Source: Magnetospirillum sp. 64-120
Lineage (GTDB): Bacteria > Pseudomonadota > Alphaproteobacteria > Rhodospirillales > Magnetospirillaceae
Assembly (NCBI GenBank): GCA_001898825.1
Contig: MKVK01000008.1
Coordinates: 135,008-199,007, forward strand
Direction of reading: 5' to 3'
DNA: 64,000 bases
Below the pieces are notes generated by a model. The model saw nothing but the letters and a program-made list of their open reading frames with translations. It was not told the origin of the DNA and did no database searches. The translations under genes were made by a program, and so were the position numbers. Shown here piece by piece: positions 19,573 through 28,194 of this stretch (positions are counted from its first letter, which is position 1; each line of letters opens with the position of its first letter).

Positions 19573-21906
19573 ATGGCCGGGCCGTCCCCATCGCTGGACG
19601 CGCTTCCTGATCCCAGGACGCGACGGCTGTTGCGGGCGGCCCGGGCCCTGGTGATGCTGGAAGTAGCTTGGCCGGCCCTGGCCTGGGCGGCCAGTCTGGC
19701 GGCAGCTTTCGCCGCCTTGGCCTTGTTCGACGTGCTGCCGCGTCTGCCGGTTTGGCTGCATCTTCTGGTCCTGGCGACGTGTTTGCTGCCGCTGCCCTGG
19801 CTGGCGGTTTTCCTGCGGCGGGCCCGGGCGGTGGACTGGCGGCAGGCGGCACGCCGGGTCGAGGCCGAGAACGCCCTGCCCCACCATCCTTTCCAGACCT
19901 TGTGGGATCGTCCGGCCGGGGGTGATTGCGCCTTGTGGGCTGACCATGTGGCCCGTGCCGCGTCGCGGGTGGCCGGGGCGCGCTTGTGGTGGCCGCGTTC
20001 CGACATGGCTCGTCGCGACCCGTGGGGATTGCGGGCCGGGGCGCTTTTGGTCCTGGCCGCCGCCTTGGCCGGCGGCACACAGGATTGGCGCGGACGGCTG
20101 AGCCGCGCCGTGGTGCCGGTGGTGGAATGGCCGGGTTTGGGGCCCGACAGCCTGGAAGTGTGGGTGACGCCGCCGGCCTATACCGGCCTGCCGCCGCACC
20201 TGTTGCGCATGGACGATCAAGGGACGCCGGTGCCGGTGCCGGCGGGCAGCGCCGTACTGGCGGTGCTGTCGGGGGGCTTGGGGACCGCATCGCTGGTTCT
20301 GGACGGTCGCGACATCGCCTTCAGCCGGCAGGACGGCGGCAGTCAGCGCGCCGAGACCCAGGTCCAGGGCGGCGAGTTCCTGGCGGTACGTCAGGCCTGG
20401 CGCCAGGTGGCCGGTTGGCCGCTGAAGAGGGTGGCGGACCTGTCCCCCGACGTGGACTTCGCCTCGGCCCCGGAAGCGGCGGAGCGCGGCCGCCTGTTGC
20501 TGGCGGTGGTGGCCGGCGACGATTATGGCCTGACCAGGCTGTGGGTGGAATTCCGCCGTCTGGGCGCCCCGGTGGGGGAAGAGCCCTTGCGGGTGACGCT
20601 GCCCTTGCCGGCCAGCCGGCCCAAACAGTTCGGGTCCTCCAGCTGGCATGATCTGACCGCCCATCCTTGGGCCGGTCTGCCGGTGCTGGCCCAGCCCGTG
20701 GCCGAAGACGACCTGGGACAGCGCGGCGCCGGTGAAGTGGCGTCCCTGACCTTGCCGGAACGCAATTTCCTTAATCCCTTTGCCCGCAAGGTCATCGAAC
20801 AACGACGGCTGTTGACCGAAAGCCGCACCAATGCGCCTGGCGCCATGGGGGTGCTGGACCAGCTGTCGGTGGACCCCTCGCGCTTCAACGACGACTTGCG
20901 CACCTTCCTGGCCCTGCGCGCCACCCGCCATGCCCTGTCCAATTCGGAATTCGATCTGGCCGAGGTGCAGGATCTGCTGTGGAACGCCGCCCTTCGCATG
21001 GAAGACGGCGATCTGGCCTCGGCCGAGCAACGTCTGGAAGACGTTCGCCGGCAATTGGAGCAGGCGTTGGACGAAAACGTCTCGGGACCGGCCTTGGATG
21101 CGTTGTTGGACCAGTTCCAGGCGGCTTTGCAGCGCTACATGGCGGCTTTGGCCGAACGTCTGGGTACCTCGGCCGATCAATTGCCCCAGGCCGGGGCCGC
21201 GATCAGCGACCAGGAATTGCTGGACATGGTGGGCGCCATGCGGGACATGGCCGCCGTGGGGGCGCGCGACGGTCTGCGCCGTATGCTGCGCGACATGGCG
21301 GGTATCCTGGACGATTTGCAGACCCGCATGCCGCAAAAACCGTCCTCGGCCATCAGCGAAGCCATGCGGGGCTTACGCGATTTGACCAGCCGCCAGCAAC
21401 GGCTGTTGGAGCAATCACACCGTCAGTCCCAGGAGCCTGCCGCGCCGCCGGCGGCAACCGCCAAGCACCAGCAACAAGAGCTACGACAAGCCCTGCAGGC
21501 TCTGCGGCAGCAACTGATGCAGGGATTGGGGCAGGAACCGGTGGCTTTGGGCGACGCCGACCAGGCCATGGATCAGGCCATCGGGTCCCTGGGACAAGGC
21601 GATTGGGGGGCGGCGGCCACCGCCCAGGGCCAAGCCCTGGACTTCCTGACCCAGGGCATGCGTCAGGCGCTGGAAGACATGGCCTCGGGCGCCATGATGG
21701 GGGCGGCGGGGCTGCCCCGCGACCCGTTGGGCCGGGCCCAGCCGGGGGGGCGCGGCTTCGACGACGACGGCAGCACCCGCGTTCCCGAACAGGTTGAAAT
21801 GCAGCGGGCCCGTGCCATCTTGGACGAATTGCGCCGCCGCGCCGGCGAGTTCAACCGGTCGCGCGACGAACGCGATTACCTGCTGCGGCTGTTGCGGCAA
21901 TTTTAG
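19573..21906 (+). CDS. TIGR02302 / DUF4175 family membrane protein
   Basis: 777 residues. Two hydrophobic segments near the N terminus (about 25-80) and a third near 155-175 anchor it; the following region is beta-rich (PDSLEVWVTPPAYTGLPPHLL is the conserved region, in 180-210), then a long helical, Gln-rich part from about 420 to 700 and a C-terminal basic segment FNRSRDERDYLLRLLRQF. These match the alphaproteobacterial TIGR02302 family of unknown function. It commonly follows lysA in this group. The role is unknown; the architecture suggests a membrane-anchored envelope protein. Confidence 0.8.
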   Translation: MAGPSPSLDALPDPRTRRLLRAARALVMLEVAWPALAWAASLAAAFAALALFDVLPRLPVWLHLLVLATCLLPLPWLAVFLRRARAVDWRQAARRVEAENALPHHPFQTLWDRPAGGDCALWADHVARAASRVAGARLWWPRSDMARRDPWGLRAGALLVLAAALAGGTQDWRGRLSRAVVPVVEWPGLGPDSLEVWVTPPAYTGLPPHLLRMDDQGTPVPVPAGSAVLAVLSGGLGTASLVLDGRDIAFSRQDGGSQRAETQVQGGEFLAVRQAWRQVAGWPLKRVADLSPDVDFASAPEAAERGRLLLAVVAGDDYGLTRLWVEFRRLGAPVGEEPLRVTLPLPASRPKQFGSSSWHDLTAHPWAGLPVLAQPVAEDDLGQRGAGEVASLTLPERNFLNPFARKVIEQRRLLTESRTNAPGAMGVLDQLSVDPSRFNDDLRTFLALRATRHALSNSEFDLAEVQDLLWNAALRMEDGDLASAEQRLEDVRRQLEQALDENVSGPALDALLDQFQAALQRYMAALAERLGTSADQLPQAGAAISDQELLDMVGAMRDMAAVGARDGLRRMLRDMAGILDDLQTRMPQKPSSAISEAMRGLRDLTSRQQRLLEQSHRQSQEPAAPPAATAKHQQQELRQALQALRQQLMQGLGQEPVALGDADQAMDQAIGSLGQGDWGAAATAQGQALDFLTQGMRQALEDMASGAMMGAAGLPRDPLGRAQPGGRGFDDDGSTRVPEQVEMQRARAILDELRRRAGEFNRSRDERDYLLRLLRQF

Positions 21907-21915
21907 GACGAAAGA

Positions 21916-22338
21916 ATGAGCCATAAGGAAGAAGGCCCGTCGGGGTTCCAGCAATTGCTGGGTTATCGTCTGGCTGAATGGGAAGACGGATACGCCGTCC
22001 TGGAACTGGACGTGGAACACAAGCACACCAACCGTGCCGGCGTTCTGCATGGCGGCGTGCTGGCCACCTTGGTCGATACCGCCTGCGGCTTTTCCGCCAC
22101 CTATTGCCCGGTGCCTGGACGGGTGCGCCGCGTGGTCACCTTGTCGCTCACCACCAATTTCACCGGCCAAGTGCGCCATGGGCTGATCAAGGCGGTGGCG
22201 CGGCGGATGTCGGGCGGCTCGCGCATTGTCTTTTGCCAAGCCGACGTTTTCGACCAAGCCGGCAAACTGCTGGGCTGCGGCCAGGGAACCTTCCGCTATC
22301 GGACCGGCAGCGAGCATCCCGAGGGGGTGGCGCTGTGA
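21916..22338 (+). CDS. PaaI-type hotdog thioesterase
   Basis: 140 residues with the hotdog-fold motif GVLHGGVLATLVDTACGFSA and the later LTTNFTGQVRHGLIKAVA strand. Members hydrolyse acyl- or aryl-CoA thioesters. The substrate is not determinable. It starts nine bases after the TIGR02302 gene and overlaps the EAL gene by 4 bases, so it may belong to the lysA transcription unit. Confidence 0.85.
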   Translation: MSHKEEGPSGFQQLLGYRLAEWEDGYAVLELDVEHKHTNRAGVLHGGVLATLVDTACGFSATYCPVPGRVRRVVTLSLTTNFTGQVRHGLIKAVARRMSGGSRIVFCQADVFDQAGKLLGCGQGTFRYRTGSEHPEGVAL

Positions 22339-23420
22339 CCCATATTCTTTACGTGGATATTCGCGGCCTAAGCGACCTGCGCGCCGCCATGGGCGATTCC
22401 GTGGTGGCCTCCACCCTGACCGAATTGCATCAACGCTTGCCCCAGGTTCTGGGGCCGGTATTGGAACGCTTGGGCGGCTTTCAGGGGTTGAGGGCGATGC
22501 GTCCGGGGCGCTGGTGCGTGTCGGTTCATTGTGCCGATGAGGACGCGCAAGAGGTGACGCGCCAAGCGGCGCAACGGCTGGTTCATGATCTTGTCGGCGA
22601 AATTTTTGGTGCCGCCACCGGCGCCTTGGCCAAGGTGGTGGCCGATCTGGCCCCGTCCTTACCCGGCGATGTGGATGACGTGTTGGACCATCACGCGGCA
22701 AGCACCCCGGTCGACGAAATCCACCAATTGCGCGATCAGGTGACGCGGTTGCTGCAACAGGGCGGCTTGCGCACCTTGGTACAGCCTATCGTCGCTTTTC
22801 CCGGCGGTCAGGTAGTGGGCTATGAAGCGCTGACCAGGGGGCCGCTGGGGCATCCGCTGGAACGGGCCGATCTGTTGTTCGGCGCTGCCGCCCGCACTGG
22901 ATTGTCCCATGAACTGGAATGTGCCTGTGCCCGCCAAGCGGTGCCATGGCTGGACAAACTGCCCAAGGGACAATGGCTGACGGTCAACGCCAGCGTGCCG
23001 GTTCTGCTGGATGCCGACATGCGTCGGGTCTTGTCCCGGCCCGGTCTGGTGGTGGAAATCACCGAACACCTGCCCATCGCCCCCGAAGGCCTGCTGCCGG
23101 CCTTGGAAGACTTGCGCCGGGGCGGCGCCCGCATCGCTTTGGATGATACCGGTTGCGGCTTCGCCGACACCATCGCCGCCCAACTGGTGCGCCCCTCGTT
23201 GGTCAAGTTGTGCATCACGGTGATCCGGGGCGCCGGCCGCGACCCCTCCATCATGCCCGAACTGCAAGCCACGGTGCGGGCCTTCCAGTCCCTGGGGGCC
23301 GAGGTGCTGGCGGAAGGGGTGGAAGATCAGGTTCAGGCCGACGCCCTGGACGGATTGGGGATCAACCTGGCCCAGGGCTGGCTGTACGGCCGCCCGCAAC
23401 CGGCCGCCGACATCCTATAG
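22335..23420 (+). CDS. EAL-domain protein, probable c-di-GMP phosphodiesterase
   Basis: 361 residues from a GTG that overlaps the previous stop (GTGA). The N-terminal 130 residues have no GGDEF or receiver motif and I do not recognise them. The EAL domain (about 135-360) carries the signature as EALTR, plus NAS, EITEH, ALDDTG, LVKL and AEGVED, so the metal and catalytic residues appear complete, though the usual DDFGTG loop reads DDTGCG. It probably hydrolyses cyclic di-GMP. Soluble. Confidence 0.83.
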   Translation: MTHILYVDIRGLSDLRAAMGDSVVASTLTELHQRLPQVLGPVLERLGGFQGLRAMRPGRWCVSVHCADEDAQEVTRQAAQRLVHDLVGEIFGAATGALAKVVADLAPSLPGDVDDVLDHHAASTPVDEIHQLRDQVTRLLQQGGLRTLVQPIVAFPGGQVVGYEALTRGPLGHPLERADLLFGAAARTGLSHELECACARQAVPWLDKLPKGQWLTVNASVPVLLDADMRRVLSRPGLVVEITEHLPIAPEGLLPALEDLRRGGARIALDDTGCGFADTIAAQLVRPSLVKLCITVIRGAGRDPSIMPELQATVRAFQSLGAEVLAEGVEDQVQADALDGLGINLAQGWLYGRPQPAADIL

Positions 23421-23693
23421 GAAATCGTCTTCAGGACGTGGCGGCGGCTCCAGTTCCCGATAAAGCGTCCGCGCTTCGGGGGCCGGGCCGCGTCGGCTGC
23501 CCAGGTCCAGCACCTCCACCTGCCGCCAGCGTTTGCCGGTGGGGAACACCAGAACGTCACCGATCTTGACCGCCTGGGCGGTTTTGCTCACCACGCGGCC
23601 GTTCAGCTGCACCTCGCCAGCCTCGACCAGCGCCGCCGCTTGGCTGCGGGCTTTGATGAAACGGGCGAAGAACAGCCATTTGTCGATGCGCAT
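23415..23693 (-). CDS. S4-domain RNA-binding protein (Hsp15-like)
   Basis: 92 residues starting at ATG 23693. The S4 fold is clear: MRIDKWLFFARFIKARSQAAALVEAGEVQLNG-type N terminus in which RIDKWL..F.K.R..A..L...G.V..NG matches Hsp15/YrfH, then SKTAQAVKIGDVLVF. Hsp15 proteins rescue stalled 50S subunits carrying nascent peptide. The tail is Arg/Pro/Glu-rich. It converges on the EAL gene, overlapping its end by 6 bases. Confidence 0.85.
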   Translation of the reverse strand: MRIDKWLFFARFIKARSQAAALVEAGEVQLNGRVVSKTAQAVKIGDVLVFPTGKRWRQVEVLDLGSRRGPAPEARTLYRELEPPPRPEDDFL

Positions 23694-23788
23694 GGGGTTC
23701 TCTAAAAAATATAATATTATTACCTTGCTTTCCCGTTGCGAAAAGCGCAAGGTGACGGCGTAATTTGATGGCCAGAAATGTTGGTCTC

Positions 23789-23865
23789 GTGTCGATTGCG
23801 ATCGACACAAATATCAGAAATCTTCCGCTGAATTACACCGTGAATTGCTGATCACTACGATCAGT
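23789..23865 (+). promoter_or_regulatory. Palindromes in the cspA upstream region
   Basis: An 8-bp inverted repeat GTGTCGAT-TGCG-ATCGACAC (23789-23808) and a 6-bp one CTGATC-ACTAC-GATCAG (23849-23865) lie between the S4 gene and cspA. They could be an operator or fold in a cold-shock 5' leader. The region is otherwise AT-rich. Confidence 0.4.
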
Positions 23866-23895
23866 AAGCGACTATACTTGTGAAAAGGCTATCCC

Positions 23896-24108
23896 ATGAC
23901 TACGGGAACCGTGAAGTGGTTTAACGCCCAAAAGGGCTTTGGTTTCATCGCCCCTGACGACGGCAGCGCCGACGCCTTCGTGCACATCAGCGCGGTCGAA
24001 CGCGCTGGCATCGGCCAACTGCAGGAAGGCCAGAAGATTGGCTACCAGCTGGTTGCCGATCGCCGCACCGGCAAGATGTCGGCCGACCAGCTGCAGCTCG
24101 TCGCCTGA
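23896..24108 (+). CDS. cspA: Cold shock protein
   Basis: 70 residues, a single cold shock domain with RNP1 KGFGFIAP and RNP2 AFVHIS, typical length for CspA. It binds single-stranded RNA/DNA and melts structure in mRNA. Monocistronic: about 200 bases of upstream sequence and a strong terminator 20 bases downstream. Confidence 0.95.
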   Translation: MTTGTVKWFNAQKGFGFIAPDDGSADAFVHISAVERAGIGQLQEGQKIGYQLVADRRTGKMSADQLQLVA

Positions 24109-24122
24109 CCACCAGGCTGACG

Positions 24123-24162
24123 AAAAAACCCCGCCGAACCGAAAGGTCGGCGGGGTTTTTTT
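24123..24162. terminator. Bidirectional terminator between cspA and nrdJ
   Basis: Stem CCCCGCCGAACC / GGTCGGCGGGG with GAAA loop and one bulge, flanked by AAAAAA on the left and TTTTTTT on the right, so it works for both convergent genes. Confidence 0.9.
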
Positions 24163-24165
24163 ATG

Positions 24166-26484
24166 TCAGCCACACTTGGAGTAACCGCACGACGTGCAGG
24201 TGTCGCAGCCTTCCTGGCGCAGCAGCGCCGGCTGGCCGCATTTGGGGCAGTGACGCAGCTTGGCGCCGGTCAGGTTGACCACCTTGCGCTGGTCCACGTC
24301 GTCGGGCTGTTCGTCGTCTTCGTCGTCGGCGAAGAAGCCGATGGACACCATGTGGCGTTCGATGACCTCGCCGATGGCGGCCAGCAGCGAGGGGACGTAT
24401 TTGCCGCCCATCCATTGGCCGCCGCGCGGGTCGAACACCGCCTTCAGTTCCTCGACCACGAAGGCCACGTCACCGCCGCGCCGGAACACCGCCGAGATCA
24501 TGCGGGTCAACGCCACCGTCCAGGCGTAATGCTCCATGTTCTTCGAGTTGATGAACACCTCGAAGGGGCGGCGGCGGTTGTTTTCGATGATGTCGTTGAT
24601 GGTGATGTACATGGCGTGGTCGCTGTCCGGCCACCGCACCTTGTAGGTGGAACCGGGCAAGGCCTCGGGGCGGTCCAGCGGCTGGGTCAGGTGGATGACG
24701 CCGCCGGCTTCCAGGTAATCTTCGGGGCGCGGGGCCGGCTGGCCCAGGGGCAGCTGCGGCTGGTTCTTGTCCTCGGCCTTGGGCTCGTCCTTCTTCACCG
24801 TCAGCACGCTTCCGGTCACGTCGTTGGGGCGATAGGTGGTGCAGCCCTTGCAGCCCTGTTCATAGGCCTGTTCGTAGACGTGGCGGAAGTCCTCGAAGGA
24901 AATGCTTTCCGGGACGTTGATGGTCTTGGAAATGGACGAATCGATGTATTTCTGCACGGCGGCCTGCATGACCACGTGCTCGGTGGGCGTCAGGCGCTGG
25001 GCGTCGACGAAGGCGGCGGGAAGGGCGGCATTCTCGCCCTTCAACTGGCGGAACAGGCGATAGGCGTAATCGCTGACTTCCTCTTCCTTGCGGGTGCCGT
25101 CCTTTTGCAGCACGGCGCGGGTATAGGTGAAGCTGAACACCGGCTCCAATCCCGACGACACGTTGTCGGCGAACAGCGAAATGGTCCCGGTCGGCGCGAT
25201 CGAGGTCAACAGCGCGTTCCTGATGCCGTGTTCGGCGATGGCGGCCTGAACGTCGTCATCCAGGTCCCGGATGGTCTCGCCGGCCAGATAGGGGTCGCGT
25301 TCGTAAAGCGGGAAGGCGCCCTTTTCCTTGGCCAGTTCCACCGAGGCCAGGTAAGCCTCGCGCCGGATGGCGGCCATCCATTCCTCGGTCAGCCGCAGCG
25401 CGTCCTTGCCGCCATAGCGGGCGTTGCACAAGATCAGCGCGTCGGCCAGACCGGTGACGCCCAGGCCGATGCGGCGCTTGGACTTGGCCTCGGCTTCGTG
25501 GCGGGGCAGCGGGAAGCGCGATACGTCGATGACGTTGTCCATCATGCGCACGGCGACGCGCACCAAGTCGCGCAGCTTGTCCATGTCGAGACGGGCATCG
25601 GCCTCGAACGGCGCGCTCACCAGCTTGGCCAGGTTGACCGAGCCCAGCAGGCAGACGCCATAGGCCGGCAGCGGCTGTTCGCCACAGGGATTGGTGGCGT
25701 GGATGGTTTCGCAGTAATGCAGGTTGTTCAGCCGGTTGATGCGGTCGATGAAGATCACGCCCGGCTCGGCATAGGCATAGGTGGCGTGCATGATCTTGTC
25801 CCACAGCTCACGCGCGCGCAGCGACTTGTAGACCACGCCGTCGAACACCAGTTCCCAGCCCAGGTCGCGCTTTACCGCGTCCATGAACGGGTCGGTGACC
25901 AGCACCGACAGGTTGAACATGCGCAGGCGCCCGGCCTCGCGCTTGGCGTCGATGAAGTTCTCGATGTCGGGATGGTCGCAGCGCATGGTCGCCATCATGG
26001 CGCCGCGGCGTGAGCCGGCGCTCATGATGGTGCGGCACATGGCGTCCCAAACGTCCATGAACGACAGCGGGCCCGAGGCGTCGGCGCCCACACCCTTGAC
26101 CGGGGCGCCCTTGGGGCGAAGGGTGGAAAAGTCGTAACCGATGCCGCCGCCCTGCTGCATGGTCAGCGCCGCTTCCTTCAGGTGTTCGAAGATGCCGGCC
26201 ATGTCGTCGGGGATGTCGCCCATGACGAAGCAGTTGAACATGGTCACCCGGCGGTCGGTGCCGGCACCCGAGATGATGCGGCCGGCCGGCAGGAACTTGA
26301 AATCGGCCAGGGCGTCGGCGAAGCGGGGCTGCCAAAGCTTGGGGTCTTTTTCCACGCAGGCCAGGGATGTGGCGACGCGGGTCCAGGTGTCTTCGATGGT
26401 TTTGTCCACAGGGGTGGAATCGGCGTTCTTCAGCCGATACTTCATGTCCCAGATTTGTTGGGAAATGGGGGCCACCTGCGTCAT
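24166..26484 (-). CDS. nrdJ: Adenosylcobalamin-dependent (class II) ribonucleotide reductase
   Basis: 772 residues. The glycyl/Cys barrel motifs of NrdJ are present: FMNC-like MFNCFVMGDI, GGGIGYDFSTLRPKGAP, NPCGEQPLPAYGVCLLGSVNL and SIAPTGTISLFADNVSSG. The C terminus has Cys pairs CPKCG and CDTCTSCGYSKCG for zinc binding and re-reduction. It makes deoxynucleotides with coenzyme B12 and works with or without oxygen. GGAGG precedes the ATG. A sigma70-like promoter and a DnaA-box cluster lie upstream. No B12 riboswitch was evident. Confidence 0.95.
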   Translation of the reverse strand: MTQVAPISQQIWDMKYRLKNADSTPVDKTIEDTWTRVATSLACVEKDPKLWQPRFADALADFKFLPAGRIISGAGTDRRVTMFNCFVMGDIPDDMAGIFEHLKEAALTMQQGGGIGYDFSTLRPKGAPVKGVGADASGPLSFMDVWDAMCRTIMSAGSRRGAMMATMRCDHPDIENFIDAKREAGRLRMFNLSVLVTDPFMDAVKRDLGWELVFDGVVYKSLRARELWDKIMHATYAYAEPGVIFIDRINRLNNLHYCETIHATNPCGEQPLPAYGVCLLGSVNLAKLVSAPFEADARLDMDKLRDLVRVAVRMMDNVIDVSRFPLPRHEAEAKSKRRIGLGVTGLADALILCNARYGGKDALRLTEEWMAAIRREAYLASVELAKEKGAFPLYERDPYLAGETIRDLDDDVQAAIAEHGIRNALLTSIAPTGTISLFADNVSSGLEPVFSFTYTRAVLQKDGTRKEEEVSDYAYRLFRQLKGENAALPAAFVDAQRLTPTEHVVMQAAVQKYIDSSISKTINVPESISFEDFRHVYEQAYEQGCKGCTTYRPNDVTGSVLTVKKDEPKAEDKNQPQLPLGQPAPRPEDYLEAGGVIHLTQPLDRPEALPGSTYKVRWPDSDHAMYITINDIIENNRRRPFEVFINSKNMEHYAWTVALTRMISAVFRRGGDVAFVVEELKAVFDPRGGQWMGGKYVPSLLAAIGEVIERHMVSIGFFADDEDDEQPDDVDQRKVVNLTGAKLRHCPKCGQPALLRQEGCDTCTSCGYSKCG

Positions 26485-26582
26485 CCCTGATCCTCCACGT
26501 CTTCCGTGGTTCCGGCTGGCGAAACATGGAAAACAGTTTGAATTTTATGGAAAAACCGACATTTCAGCGGTTTTGGGCGGGC

Positions 26583-26612
26583 AGTCTAGGGGCATAGGCA
26601 TAGCTCCGTCAA
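26583..26612 (-). promoter_or_regulatory. Candidate sigma70 promoter of nrdJ
   Basis: On the minus strand TTGACG, an 18-base spacer and TAGACT, with the start of transcription about 90 bases before the ATG. Prediction by motif only. Confidence 0.45.
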
Positions 26613-26631
26613 GCTAGATTGTTCTATTTTT

Positions 26632-26739
26632 GTTTCCACAAGTCAAGTGCTTGATTCCGCTTGAGCGCAGCTACTTATCCAACTTATCCACAGCCGGGGG
26701 TGGGGAAAGTCCAATAGTGTGTCCACAAAGTTTTCCACA
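26632..26739. promoter_or_regulatory. DnaA-box cluster upstream of nrdJ
   Basis: Five 9-mers related to the DnaA box TTATCCACA lie in one orientation: GTTTCCACA (26632), TTATCCAAC (26675), an exact TTATCCACA (26684), GTGTCCACA (26719) and TTTTCCACA (26731, matching TTWTNCACA). They sit just beyond the predicted nrdJ -35. In E. coli DnaA controls nrdAB from comparable sites. Here the function is inferred. Confidence 0.6.
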
Positions 26740-26780
26740 AAGCTGATAACTTGTGGGAAGCCCCTGAAAGGGCAGCATTT

Positions 26781-28181
26781 TTATGACTGGCGGGCCTTTT
26801 GGATGAAATCGGCGAACCAGCGATAGCTGTCCTTGGGGATGCGCTTCTGGCTGTCGTAATCGACGCGGACCAGCCCAAAGCGCTTGGACAGGCCAAAGGC
26901 CCATTCGAAGTTGTCCAAAAGCGACCATGCCAGATACCCGGTGACGTTGGCGCCGTCGGCCAGGGCGCGGCGCACTTCGGCGATATGGTCGGCAAGATAG
27001 CGGATGCGTTCGGGGTCATGGACTTGACCGTCGGCTGACAGCGCGTCGTCATAGGCGGCGCCGTTTTCGGCCACGAAGGTGGCGGGGTTGCCGTACAGGT
27101 TCTTGAATTCCATCAACACCTCGTACAGCCCGTCGGGCTGGACCGGCCAGCCCATGGCGGTGAAGCGGTCGGTGGGCGCCCGACCCCAGCCCACCTCGAA
27201 CATCTGGCCCGGCGCGTGGCGCATGGTGTTGGGGCTGTAATAATTGAGGCCCAAAAGGTCGATGGGAAACCTGATGGCGGCAAGGTCGCCGGGTTGGATG
27301 ATGGGGGCCATCCGTTCGGCCAGAACGTCGGGGACGGCGCCGCGCAGCAGCCCGTCCACGGCCACGCGGTTCCACACCGCGTCCCAGCGGATGGCCGCCG
27401 CCCGGTCGGCGTCGGAGGACGTTTCCGGCCGGCAGGGCTGGACGCTGGTCACCGTGCCCAGGCGGCAGTCGCCGTGCTCGGCGCGGATGGCCCGCAGCGC
27501 CGCCCCTTGCGCCAGGTTCTGGTGGTGCAGCGCCCGCAGAACGCCCATTTCCCCCAAGCCCAGGCCCGGCGCGTGCTCGCGCAGGCCATGGCCGAAAATG
27601 GCCACCACATTGGGTTCGTTCAGCATCATCCAGTCCTTGACCCGATCGCCCAGGCGGGCCGCGACGGCGCGGGCGTAATCGGCGAAAGGTCCGGTCATGG
27701 CGCGGCTTTGCCAGCCGCCCTGGTCCTGCAGGGCTTGCGGCATGTCCCAATGGTACAGACAGGCCAGGGGCCGGATGCCGGCCCTCAGCAGTTCGTCCAC
27801 CAGCCGGTCATAGAAATCGAGGCCCTTGGCGTTGGCCGGGCCGGTGCCCTGGGGCTGGACGCGCGGCCAGGCGATGGAAAAACGGTAAGCATTGAAATGG
27901 GCCGCTTTCATCAGCGCCACGTCTTCGCGGTAGCGGGTGTAATGCTGGCAGGCTTGGGCAGCAGTGCTGCCATCCTGGATGTGGCCTTGAGCGGTGAAGG
28001 TGTCCCAGACGCTGGGGCCGCGCCCGTCGGCATCCAGCGCCCCTTCGATCTGATAGGCCGAGGTGGACGCCCCCCACAGGAAATCCTTGTGGAAGGCGGG
28101 CGCCTTGGCGGCCAAGGTGTTGCCGGGAAAGGCGGCCAGGGCGGCGGTGGCGGCCAGGAAGTCCCGTCTTTTCAGCCTCAT
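26781..28181 (-). CDS. Tat-exported family 1 beta-glucosidase
   Basis: 466 residues. Glycoside hydrolase family 1: N-terminal FLWGASTSAYQIEGA, acid/base Glu189 in LNEPN, nucleophile Glu372 in FVAENGA, and SLLDNFEWAFG. The N terminus is a twin-arginine signal (KRRDFLAATAALAAF), so the folded enzyme should go to the periplasm, which is uncommon for bacterial GH1 enzymes, most of which are cytoplasmic. It probably releases beta-linked sugars. It follows acyP by 13 bases on the same strand. Confidence 0.9.
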   Translation of the reverse strand: MRLKRRDFLAATAALAAFPGNTLAAKAPAFHKDFLWGASTSAYQIEGALDADGRGPSVWDTFTAQGHIQDGSTAAQACQHYTRYREDVALMKAAHFNAYRFSIAWPRVQPQGTGPANAKGLDFYDRLVDELLRAGIRPLACLYHWDMPQALQDQGGWQSRAMTGPFADYARAVAARLGDRVKDWMMLNEPNVVAIFGHGLREHAPGLGLGEMGVLRALHHQNLAQGAALRAIRAEHGDCRLGTVTSVQPCRPETSSDADRAAAIRWDAVWNRVAVDGLLRGAVPDVLAERMAPIIQPGDLAAIRFPIDLLGLNYYSPNTMRHAPGQMFEVGWGRAPTDRFTAMGWPVQPDGLYEVLMEFKNLYGNPATFVAENGAAYDDALSADGQVHDPERIRYLADHIAEVRRALADGANVTGYLAWSLLDNFEWAFGLSKRFGLVRVDYDSQKRIPKDSYRWFADFIQKARQS

Positions 28182-28194
28182 GCCTTGGAGTCCT

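Noticed and set aside
18223-21336. 1037-codon minus-strand frame opposite lysA and the TIGR02302 gene
   Set aside because: Same cause: shadow of GC-rich codons, low-complexity translation.
24163-26013. 616-codon plus-strand frame opposite nrdJ
   Set aside because: Shadow frame; nrdJ motifs on the other strand are unambiguous.
26485-26640. Cobalamin riboswitch before nrdJ
   Set aside because: No B12-box-like sequence or suitable long leader was seen; the distance from the predicted promoter to the ATG is under 100 bases.
26620-26780. Chromosomal replication origin
   Set aside because: DnaA boxes are present, but no AT-rich unwinding element, no parA/parB, dnaA, hemE or similar neighbours, and the cluster fits an nrdJ regulatory site better.
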